From Bacteroidota bacterium (GTDB lineage: Bacteria; Bacteroidota; Ignavibacteria; Ignavibacteriales; Ignavibacteriaceae): a stretch of DNA of 45,876 bases. Made by a program: the position numbers and the translations under genes. Of the stretch, positions 1 to 7,183 are shown piece after piece (the stretch's first letter is position 1; each line of letters starts with the position of its first letter). The stretch spans positions 1-45,876 of the forward strand of contig JAMCWE010000194.1 in NCBI GenBank assembly GCA_023475265.1, read 5' to 3'. The notes under the pieces are model-generated. The model was not told the origin of the DNA and ran no database searches. It saw nothing but the letters and a program-made list of their open reading frames with translations.

Positions 1-649
1 GCTTGTTATATTTTACTTTATAAGGAGTGTTGTCGGGAAGCGAGAGAATATCTTTGTGCTCTAAAATTTCAATCACCTTTCCGAAATCTTTATCAGACGA
101 ATTACCAGCATCATCTTTTTCTTTAACGCGTATTATTCTTCCATAAGAATTATCTTCTGAATTGCCTTCAAAAATTCCGGTTAGCACCATCATATCACTA
201 TTCGTTTTAACAAATTCAGAACGAAAACGTTTCATTGTTGCAGCATCGATTAGGCCCATATCGCCGGGCAGTACATAAACAATTCCGTCAAATAATTTTT
301 CATCAATCTTTTTCAACGCAACTTGAACAGCATGGCCGGTTCCATTTTGAGTCGCCTGATATGCGAATTCTGTAGCTTCGCGTTTTCCGACAACTTCCAT
401 TATATCTTTTGCTTTTATACCAACGACAAGAATAATATTAATATCATGACTTCCGTTTCTGCATGCATTATAAACACGTTCAACAGTTGGCACGCCCCAA
501 ATTTTATGTAGCATTTTTGATCTTTGAGATTTTATCCTTTTCCCATGACCGGCTGCAAGGATGATAGCAATTTCGTGAACATTATAGTTCAGTGGTGAAG
601 ATAAATTTTCAGCAATGTTTAAAATTTCCTGCTGTTCTTTTACTTCCAT
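1..649 (-). CDS. glmU: GlmU-like sugar-1-phosphate nucleotidyltransferase (partial, C-terminus outside window)
   Basis: The reading frame starts at ATG 649-647 and stays open to the window edge, giving about 216 N-terminal residues. After a leader of about 25 residues comes the nucleotidyltransferase signature 'LAAGHGKRIKS', then 'KMLHKIWG', 'QNGTGHAV' and 'VYVLPGD'. These match the uridyl-transferase half of GlmU (UTP + GlcNAc-1-P to UDP-GlcNAc) in order and spacing. The residues seen are the nucleotide-binding loop (G-x-G-x-R with K) and the metal-binding Asp of the PGD motif. It lies 21 bp downstream of the O-antigen-ligase-like gene, so it is probably the last visible gene of the envelope operon. 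The acetyltransferase beta-helix half cannot be seen. It could therefore be a single-domain nucleotidyltransferase instead of full GlmU. A second GlmU-type protein lies at 35050-36309. Confidence 0.75.
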   Translation of the reverse strand, partial: MEVKEQQEILNIAENLSSPLNYNVHEIAIILAAGHGKRIKSQRSKMLHKIWGVPTVERVYNACRNGSHDINIILVVGIKAKDIMEVVGKREATEFAYQATQNGTGHAVQVALKKIDEKLFDGIVYVLPGDMGLIDAATMKRFRSEFVKTNSDMMVLTGIFEGNSEDNSYGRIIRVKEKDDAGNSSDKDFGKVIEILEHKDILSLPDNTPYKVKYNK

Positions 650-670
650 TAAATAGTCCTTTTTTAATAA

Positions 671-2734
671 TCAAATATTAGTCTGACTAATTTGTTTTTT
701 GCTAAAGTAATATAAAGCTAAGTTGAAACCAAAGGTAAACCACACCAGAGTAATTATTTCTTGATCGCCAAAATTAAATTCGGTTAAACCTGAAACTAAG
801 AACGCACAAAAACCTCCAATAGCTCCCAGTGCGTATGACGAAATAAATGGTTTGTCCTTTGTCTCTCTATAAATTTTTAAGTCGATAATAATAATTTTTA
901 TAATTAAAAAGCAAAATGCAAGAAATCCAAACAGCCCTAATGTTGCAAGTTCATGAACGAAGTTATTGTGCATGTGGCCTTGAATTTCTTTATCATAATT
1001 GTGTTTGTATTTGATATACATTTGGCTCAAATCAATATCGCCCACTCCAAAGATTGGGTGATCCCGAAACATTTTCAGACCAGCTTTCCATAATTCTATT
1101 CGCACTCTGTTAGATGGATTATAAAAATCAAAAATGCTTAGCAACCTGCTTTCTTTTGCAAAAGTAAAAACAAGATTATCATTAATTTTTGCAATGCTTT
1201 CCGGTTGAGAACTTAATTTATCTTTAAATATTATTTTTATATTATTTCCAACCGGATATTGCAATTCATAAAAATTGCCTTTGGAGCTTGCAGCAAATAA
1301 TCTATTATCAGAAAAATTCCAAGTATAAATTCCTGAGATGGTTTTATTCTGATCAATCAATCTTAAACTATCATTCTCAATCGAAAACAACTTCAAACCT
1401 TGTTTATCTGATGCTAATATTTTCTTATCTATATAAAAGAAACGATCAATGTTGGATTTATCAGAATAATTTATAGATTCATTTACCGGCAAACCATTTT
1501 GTAATTTTAAAACTGTCAACGTGTTTGGTCTTTGAAACATTACCAAATAATTTGAATCAACACAAACCGCAGTATAACCATGGTAGCTACTTAATCTAAC
1601 CGTATCAGATAAGTTCAATGGATTTTTAAATATTGTAAGTCCGCTATCTAAATCCACAGTGTAGAAAAAATTATTTGCAGCGGCATAAGAAATTGTAAGT
1701 CCTGCAGTAAGAAATTCATTTTTGATTTTCAAATCATCGCCGGATTTTTGAAGAAGAAAAAATCTTGTATCCACCGATGAAGCTACAAAATAATTATCCC
1801 ACTTGGTTAGTGAATAAACTGGAGCAGGCAGTTTAATCTTTTTAATTAATGAGGTGTCTTTGTATACTAATATTCCCTCGGTAAAATCACTTATATAAGT
1901 TTTATTGCTGTCTGCCAGTGCGCTATAAGCAAAGCCTTTAGTTTTCACACTCCGTTCAAATTTCAATTTAGAATTATTGAAATTATAGAATTCTACTCTG
2001 CTAATGTTTTTAGAATAAAGAAATAAAAAAACTACAGCCAGGCATATAGGAATTAAAACTTTCCATTGTTTTTTCAATAAAAGAATTACAAAAATTCCTG
2101 CGGCTACGCCAATCCACCCGGTTCTTTTATAAGTTGATACAAGAGCAACAAGTGAAACTAGAAATCCAAGAGTTAAAAGAATTTTGTTCAGCAGTTTTGT
2201 TTTTTCGTTGATTGCAAAAGCAAATAAAAACAAAACGGTAAAGCTGGTAATTTCGCTTGCTGTTATTGGATACTGGAAAAGTGATGGGCCAGATTCTTTA
2301 ATGTTGTATAAATTATTGATGTAATATTTAAATGAAAAGAATAAATAAATTAAAACAGTTATTAAAGAAGCGCCGATATATATTTTAAAATATTTCTTCA
2401 CTCTTTCTTCATCTAATGCTACGGCAATTGCAGTATAGACTAATGGAATCAACAACGCTCGCTTGCTGAGATATAAATAAGCTTGCGGATTGTTCCCGGA
2501 AAAAATTGCGGACATAAGCTCTGCTAAAAGAAACCATACAAAAATTAATTCCAACCCGGTTTTCTTAAATTGATTTTCTTTTGTGAGGAAGTATCGAATT
2601 AAAATGAGGACCAAAGATCCGAAGTAACCAATTTGATTTACAAAAATTGAATTTGTTAGACTTAGCAGAAACAAAACGGTAAAGAAAATTATTAGCCGGT
2701 CGATTATTTTAATTTGTTTTTGATTTACTTCCAT
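671..2734 (-). CDS. O-antigen ligase/polymerase-like (Wzy_C) membrane protein with a large beta-propeller-like insert
   Basis: 687 residues. The N-terminal part (about 10-245) is a run of hydrophobic helices ending with 'TYKRTGWIGV', the Arg-bearing helix typical of O-antigen ligases. The conserved Wzy_C loop appears only at about 543-600 ('RIELWKAGLKMF', 'HPIFGVG', 'HMHNNFVHELATLG') and is followed by C-terminal helices (about 600-680). Between them sit about 290 residues (about 250-540; bases about 1114-1987) of short beta-strand-rich repeats with Asp/Ser turns, resembling WD40/LVIVD-type propeller blades. Ordinary family members are about 400-450 residues, so this is an insertion in the periplasmic loop. 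The family joins O-antigen or other polymers to a lipid carrier or lipid A core; the actual substrate is unknown. The start ATG overlaps the stop of the MsbA-like gene (TAATG), indicating translational coupling. Confidence 0.82.
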   Translation of the reverse strand: MEVNQKQIKIIDRLIIFFTVLFLLSLTNSIFVNQIGYFGSLVLILIRYFLTKENQFKKTGLELIFVWFLLAELMSAIFSGNNPQAYLYLSKRALLIPLVYTAIAVALDEERVKKYFKIYIGASLITVLIYLFFSFKYYINNLYNIKESGPSLFQYPITASEITSFTVLFLFAFAINEKTKLLNKILLTLGFLVSLVALVSTYKRTGWIGVAAGIFVILLLKKQWKVLIPICLAVVFLFLYSKNISRVEFYNFNNSKLKFERSVKTKGFAYSALADSNKTYISDFTEGILVYKDTSLIKKIKLPAPVYSLTKWDNYFVASSVDTRFFLLQKSGDDLKIKNEFLTAGLTISYAAANNFFYTVDLDSGLTIFKNPLNLSDTVRLSSYHGYTAVCVDSNYLVMFQRPNTLTVLKLQNGLPVNESINYSDKSNIDRFFYIDKKILASDKQGLKLFSIENDSLRLIDQNKTISGIYTWNFSDNRLFAASSKGNFYELQYPVGNNIKIIFKDKLSSQPESIAKINDNLVFTFAKESRLLSIFDFYNPSNRVRIELWKAGLKMFRDHPIFGVGDIDLSQMYIKYKHNYDKEIQGHMHNNFVHELATLGLFGFLAFCFLIIKIIIIDLKIYRETKDKPFISSYALGAIGGFCAFLVSGLTEFNFGDQEIITLVWFTFGFNLALYYFSKKQISQTNI

Positions 2735-4596
2735 TAGCTTTCTCTAAATTGCATTTCGTAAAATTTTCTATACAAACCATTTGTATCTTGAATGAGCTCA
2801 TCATGAGTCCCGGTTTGAATTATTTTTCCCCTATCCAGAACTATTATTCGCGAAGCGTTTCTAATAGTGCTTAACCGGTGCGCAATTACAAAAGTTGTTC
2901 TGTTAACCATCATTCTTTCGATTGCTTCCTGAACTAACAATTCCGATTCGTTATCAAGCGCAGAGGTTGCTTCATCGAAAATCATAACTTCAGGATTTTT
3001 TAAAATCGCTCTTGCAATAGAAATTCTTTGTCGCTGCCCGCCGGATAGCTTTAATCCGCGTTCACCAATAATGGTTTCATAGCCTTCAGGAAGCTCTGTA
3101 ATGAAGTTGTGTGCATTTGCGGTTTTTGCAGCTTCAATTATTTTTTCAATTGGATATTCTCCAAGACCGTATGCAATATTATTTTTAATTGATTCATTAA
3201 AGAGAATTGTTTCTTGAGTAACTATGCCCATCAACGAACGAAGGTTTTGGATTTTTACTTTTTTAATATCGTTTCCATCAATTAAAATCTTACCGCCGGT
3301 AGGATCATAAAATCTCGGAATCAAATCTACAAAAGTCGATTTGCCTCCGCCGCTTGGGCCAACAAGAGCAATTATCTCACCTTTGTTGACTGAGAAATTA
3401 ATATCAGTTAAAACAAGATCATCGGCATCATCGTAATGAAATGAAATATGATCAAATGAAATTGTATTATCAAAACATTTCAATTCTTTTGCATCTGGCG
3501 CATCCACTATAGCCGGTTTGTTGTCTAGGATTTCAAAAATTCTATCGCCCGCCGCACTTGATTCCTGGATTCGATTATTAACTGTACTTAGTTCTTTAAT
3601 AGGCGGCATCAGTTGGAAAATTGCAAAAAGAAATCCCATAAACTCGGCGGCTTTAAGAGATTGATTCTGTAATACTAAAACACCGCCGTAATAAATTATA
3701 ACCGCACCGACAATGACGCTTAAAAATTCAGTGATTGGAGAAGAAGCATTTCTTATTCTTACTATTCGCAGCATCATTCTGAAAAAGCTGTGAGTTTCAT
3801 TTGTGAATTTTTTATTCTCGTAATTTTCCATTCCAAATGCTTTTACAATTTTAACTCCCGAAATTGTTTCTTGAAGAATGCTGGTTATGTCCGCCATCTT
3901 AGCTTGAATTGCAGAGCTATATTTTCTGAGCTTCAGACCAATCCAGGCAATTATAAGCATTGAAAACGGCAAAATGATAAATGCTAACAAAGTTAGCTGC
4001 CAGCTTATGCTTAATGCAATTCCGATGAAAACTATTATTGTTAAAGGCTCGCGTATTAAATTTAAAAAAGCCGCTGAGATGCTGTTCTGAACAACGTTAA
4101 CATCATTCGTAATTCGTGAAATTAAATTGCCGACCCGTTCCTGCTTAAAGTAGCTCATCGGTAATTGATGAAGATGTTTGTAAGCAGCATCTCGAAGATC
4201 TTTCATTGAACCTTGTTCAACATAAGAAAGAAAATAAGCCTGAAGATAACCGAAAATATTTTTGAACAAGAATGCAAATACAACCAGCAGACAAATTTTA
4301 AAAAGTGCGTCAATCTTATCTCCGCTGAAAACAAAATTGTTGAAAGTATCAGTAACGCCTCTTTCCATTTTTATAATCCAATCAGGAAGAAAGCCTGTTG
4401 CAGTTTCTACTGTTGAGGGCTGAGTAATTTGTGCAGGTTGTTTTTGGCTTTCCTGGAATAAAGTATCAAGAAGCGGAATTGTAAGATAAACCGAGAGTCC
4501 ATTTAGAATTGCATATAGAATTGTGCAAACAATGGAAATGATTAAGTGTTTCCAGTAAGGAGTTACGTATTTTAATATTCTTAAATATGTTTTCAC
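2734..4596 (-). CDS. msbA: MsbA-like lipid exporter, ABC half-transporter
   Basis: Fused ABC exporter half-transporter of about 620 residues. An N-terminal six-helix transmembrane domain is followed by a nucleotide-binding domain with Walker A 'GPSGGGKST', signature 'LSGGQRQR', Walker B 'VMIFDEATSALD' and H-loop 'VIAHRLST'. The architecture and the 'SRITNDVNVVQ' coupling region fit lipid A-core flippases of the inner membrane, and an O-antigen-ligase-like gene directly downstream supports that role. I place the start at GTG 4596-4594, which shares one base with the TAG stop of the upstream lipoprotein gene. A longer in-frame ATG at 4641 would add 15 residues inside the lipoprotein gene and is less likely. 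Lipid specificity is inferred; multidrug export is the alternative. Confidence 0.85.
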   Translation of the reverse strand: MKTYLRILKYVTPYWKHLIISIVCTILYAILNGLSVYLTIPLLDTLFQESQKQPAQITQPSTVETATGFLPDWIIKMERGVTDTFNNFVFSGDKIDALFKICLLVVFAFLFKNIFGYLQAYFLSYVEQGSMKDLRDAAYKHLHQLPMSYFKQERVGNLISRITNDVNVVQNSISAAFLNLIREPLTIIVFIGIALSISWQLTLLAFIILPFSMLIIAWIGLKLRKYSSAIQAKMADITSILQETISGVKIVKAFGMENYENKKFTNETHSFFRMMLRIVRIRNASSPITEFLSVIVGAVIIYYGGVLVLQNQSLKAAEFMGFLFAIFQLMPPIKELSTVNNRIQESSAAGDRIFEILDNKPAIVDAPDAKELKCFDNTISFDHISFHYDDADDLVLTDINFSVNKGEIIALVGPSGGGKSTFVDLIPRFYDPTGGKILIDGNDIKKVKIQNLRSLMGIVTQETILFNESIKNNIAYGLGEYPIEKIIEAAKTANAHNFITELPEGYETIIGERGLKLSGGQRQRISIARAILKNPEVMIFDEATSALDNESELLVQEAIERMMVNRTTFVIAHRLSTIRNASRIIVLDRGKIIQTGTHDELIQDTNGLYRKFYEMQFRES

Positions 4597-5636
4597 TATG
4601 CGCTGTAATCCGGAATTTGTGGAACATTTCTTAAACCGCATCCGCCTTTAATTTTTATAGATTGAACAGGCTCAAGAGTTTTGTAATTATAAATTTGAAT
4701 GGAAGAATTTTTTCCGAATCCATCATCGAATATCAAGAAATTATTATTGATGAAAAAATTCTTTATGCCTCCGCCTTTAAAGGTTTTAATTATTTTTTTC
4801 TGCTTAAGATCGTAAACAAATAATTGTGAAGTGTCCGGCAGTTTGTCGTACAAAGTTTTATTTCTTGGGGTAATATCTATTGTGGAAAAAATTACAAATT
4901 TATTATCTGATGTCCATTCAACTTGATTCAGCTTTTGTTCCCCGGAAGTAATTACTGTTTCTTTGTTTTTTGATTTCAAATAAATCGAAGTAATTGATGA
5001 ATCTTTGTAAATAATTCTAAATTCATTTTTTGGAGAAAAAGCTTTTATCAATTTTTCAGGGGGTTTTGGATAACCATCTTTAGTTATGTCAAAAATTTTT
5101 GATTTATTCACAAGCTCTCTTCCAAACTCACTAAAAATAAATGTTTGTTGATTAACATAAGTTACAACGGTTCTATCAAATGAATTTAAAATAATCTTGA
5201 AAGTATTATCTGTTGTCCATGTAGTAAAAATTTGTAGTCCGCCGCCGATTTTTCTAACGAGTTTAACTTTTGAAGAATCCAAATTTATCAAATACAATTT
5301 GACATTTGAAATGAAAGGGAAAACACCTTTCTTACCAAAATCACTGGCAGTTAAAAAGAAAATATTTTTCCGGTTTGGAGCATATGAAAGTTCAACAATC
5401 TTTTCTTTTTTATTTGACCAAAATCGCGAAACAATTTTTTTTTCAGCATTAAATTTATAAAGCCCTGGATTTTCTCCGATCTTTCCAACGAAATAAAAAT
5501 CACTTAAAGTTGACGCAAGCTTTGCATCAGAAATTGATTCTTGGTTATCATCAGCTGCACTATTTGAGCCCTTATTTCCGCACCCGCAAATGAAAAAAAA
5601 AGCTGAAAATAAAATAATAATTCTTGCACTAAACAT
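4596..5636 (-). CDS. Lipoprotein with propeller-like repeats, function unknown
   Basis: 346 residues. A lipoprotein signal peptide is visible: a hydrophobic stretch followed by 'FFICGCG' with the acylatable Cys at about 19, then a Gly/Ser/Asn-rich linker. The rest is a series of beta-rich segments with aromatic/Asp turns ('NIFFLTASD', 'WTTDNTFKI', 'WTSDNKFVIFST') like WD40-type or TolB-type blades. No catalytic motif is evident. It should sit in the periplasm or outer membrane. The start overlaps the end of the M50 protease gene by 8 bases, and its stop overlaps the MsbA-like start, so it belongs to the envelope operon. Its propeller-like pattern parallels the insert in the O-antigen-ligase-like protein two genes on, which suggests a related periplasmic role. 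Function is not known to me. Confidence 0.7.
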   Translation of the reverse strand: MFSARIIILFSAFFFICGCGNKGSNSAADDNQESISDAKLASTLSDFYFVGKIGENPGLYKFNAEKKIVSRFWSNKKEKIVELSYAPNRKNIFFLTASDFGKKGVFPFISNVKLYLINLDSSKVKLVRKIGGGLQIFTTWTTDNTFKIILNSFDRTVVTYVNQQTFIFSEFGRELVNKSKIFDITKDGYPKPPEKLIKAFSPKNEFRIIYKDSSITSIYLKSKNKETVITSGEQKLNQVEWTSDNKFVIFSTIDITPRNKTLYDKLPDTSQLFVYDLKQKKIIKTFKGGGIKNFFINNNFLIFDDGFGKNSSIQIYNYKTLEPVQSIKIKGGCGLRNVPQIPDYSA

Positions 5637-6288
5637 TAAAAAAGCCTGCGGTTTTTACAAACAAACTTAATATTAAGTTAATGAATTTCATAAAATATGA
5701 CCACAACGGACTATATATAAAAAACATTAAAATAATAGAACCGTAAATACCGAGGTTCAATAATTTTGCAGTGACTTTGTTGGGGAAAAGATCAAAGAGA
5801 ATGTGTGAACCGTCCAGCGGCGGGATTGGCAAAAGATTAAATGCGAAAAGAAAAATATTTAGAAAAACTCCATACCAAAAGAAATTCAAAACGTATTGTT
5901 TGTATTCAACATTTATCTTTGCAAAGATTAAAAAGCAAATAAAAAATATTAACGATAAAATGAAATTAGAAAACGGACCAGCAAACGAAACAATTGCGTC
6001 GTCGCGAAAATGGTTTTTGAAATTTCTTCTATCTACCGGTACTGGTTTTGCCCAACCGATTAGTGCAATTCCGGTGGAGAAAGATGCAAGTGGCATAATG
6101 TACGTCCCGATTATATCCGCATGCTTGAATGGATTAAGAGTTAACCTTCCTAAATTCTTTGCCGTATTATCTCCAAGCTTTGATGCTGAAAACGCATGAG
6201 CAAATTCATGAATAGCCAGCGAGACAAAAAATACCGGAAGAAAAGTTAAGAATGAAATTAGTTTTTCGCTTATGTGAATGTTTGACAA
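5629..6288 (-). CDS. M50-family site-2 protease (intramembrane metalloprotease)
   Basis: 219 residues when started at TTG 6288-6286. This start lies five bases after the xerD-like stop and is preceded by AGAGGA as ribosome-binding site. An in-frame ATG at 6510 would add 74 residues wholly inside xerD and is rejected. Zinc site: 'HEFAH' at residues 27-31 in the first helix, and the third ligand in 'LPIPPLDGSHIL' near the C-terminus. The 'NPFKHAD' segment and 'GWAKPVPVD' are typical of the compact S2P/FtsH-like rhomboid-free M50 group. It is predicted to have about five membrane helices with the active site in the bilayer. The family cleaves membrane-spanning regulators or signal-peptide remnants; no substrate is apparent here. 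It overlaps the next gene by 8 bases. Confidence 0.85.
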   Translation of the reverse strand: MSNIHISEKLISFLTFLPVFFVSLAIHEFAHAFSASKLGDNTAKNLGRLTLNPFKHADIIGTYIMPLASFSTGIALIGWAKPVPVDRRNFKNHFRDDAIVSFAGPFSNFILSLIFFICFLIFAKINVEYKQYVLNFFWYGVFLNIFLFAFNLLPIPPLDGSHILFDLFPNKVTAKLLNLGIYGSIILMFFIYSPLWSYFMKFINLILSLFVKTAGFFNV

Positions 6289-6292
6289 TTTG

Positions 6293-7183
6293 TTATCCTC
6301 TTGGGTGAAAATCTTTGTGAACTTGTTTAATATATTCGCGGTCAATGTGTGTGTAAATTTGTGTAGTTGAAATATCCGAGTGCCCCAGCATTTCCTGAAC
6401 TGCACGTAGGTCGGCGCCGCCTTCCAGTAAATGTGTTGCGAATGAATGTCTGAAAGTATGCGGGTGAACTTCTTTCTGAATGCCGGCTTCACGAACGTAG
6501 CGGTCAACAATTTTCCATATGCCCATTCGAGAAAGTTTTGTTCCGTTATTATTAAGAAAAAGAAAATTACCGCTTTTCAATTTTTTTTCAAGCAAAGGCC
6601 TGCTCCTTAATAAATATTCTTTTATCCAATTTATTGCGCTGCTTCCGATCGGCACTAATCTTTCTTTGGAGCCTTTTCCGAAAACTCTAATAATTTCTTC
6701 GTCTAAAAAAAGATCGGAAATTGTTAAATTTATTAATTCAGAAACTCTAACTCCGCAAGCATAAAAAGTTTCAAGCGCTGCTTTATCTCTTAAACCTAAT
6801 TTATTTTCAATATCTGGTTTGGAAAGAATTGCATCAACTTCATTAATTGATAAAACTGTTGGTAAATTTTTCGCAAGTTTTGGAAGCGATACTTTCTCAA
6901 TCGGATTTGAAGTTATATATTTATTAGCAACCAGATAATTAAAAAATCCTTTTAATGATGAATAATATCTTGCTGCCGACCTGCTGTTTAAGCCGGTATC
7001 CTTTAATGCTTTGAAAAATTCGATTAGATTTTCGTATTTAATTTCCGAAGGATCTTGGATGTTATAATTTTCTAAAAACCTAATGAATGATGATAGATCA
7101 TTTTTATATGAAGCAATTGTATTTTCGGAAAGATTTTTTTCAAGCTTTAAAACAGATAAATATTCTTTCAAGAAGATGTTCAT
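6293..7183 (-). CDS. xerD: Tyrosine site-specific recombinase, XerD/XerC type
   Basis: 296 residues, the usual length of Xer recombinases. The N-terminal SAM-like core-binding domain (about 1-90, 'LSENTIASYKNDL') precedes the catalytic domain. The full tyrosine-recombinase set is present: Arg146 ('ACGVRVSEL'), Lys170 ('GKGSKER'), His242 and Arg245 ('HPHTFRHSF'), His268 ('MLGHSD') and nucleophile Tyr277. Together with a partner it resolves chromosome dimers at dif. XerD is preferred over XerC from the N-terminal motif, but the two cannot be told apart with certainty by eye. Its start overlaps the PgpH-like stop by four bases (ATGA), and its stop supplies the ribosome-binding site of the M50 gene. 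No mobile-element genes flank it, so a housekeeping role is more likely than an integrase role. Confidence 0.87.
   Translation of the reverse strand: MNIFLKEYLSVLKLEKNLSENTIASYKNDLSSFIRFLENYNIQDPSEIKYENLIEFFKALKDTGLNSRSAARYYSSLKGFFNYLVANKYITSNPIEKVSLPKLAKNLPTVLSINEVDAILSKPDIENKLGLRDKAALETFYACGVRVSELINLTISDLFLDEEIIRVFGKGSKERLVPIGSSAINWIKEYLLRSRPLLEKKLKSGNFLFLNNNGTKLSRMGIWKIVDRYVREAGIQKEVHPHTFRHSFATHLLEGGADLRAVQEMLGHSDISTTQIYTHIDREYIKQVHKDFHPRG

Noticed and set aside
4597-4641. An ATG start of the MsbA-like gene 15 codons upstream
   Set aside because: It lies within the lipoprotein gene. A GTG overlapping the lipoprotein stop fits the coupled-operon pattern.
5771-6199. A 142-residue plus-strand frame
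   Set aside because: It is the opposite strand of the M50 protease gene, which has a full set of motifs.
6289-6510. An ATG start of the M50 protease 74 residues upstream
   Set aside because: These residues lie wholly inside the xerD-like gene and do not resemble the protease family. A TTG with an AGAGGA site just after the xerD stop fits better.
6293-7183. A mobile-element integrase
   Set aside because: It is embedded in a core envelope operon and has standard Xer length and motifs, with no attachment-site repeats found nearby.
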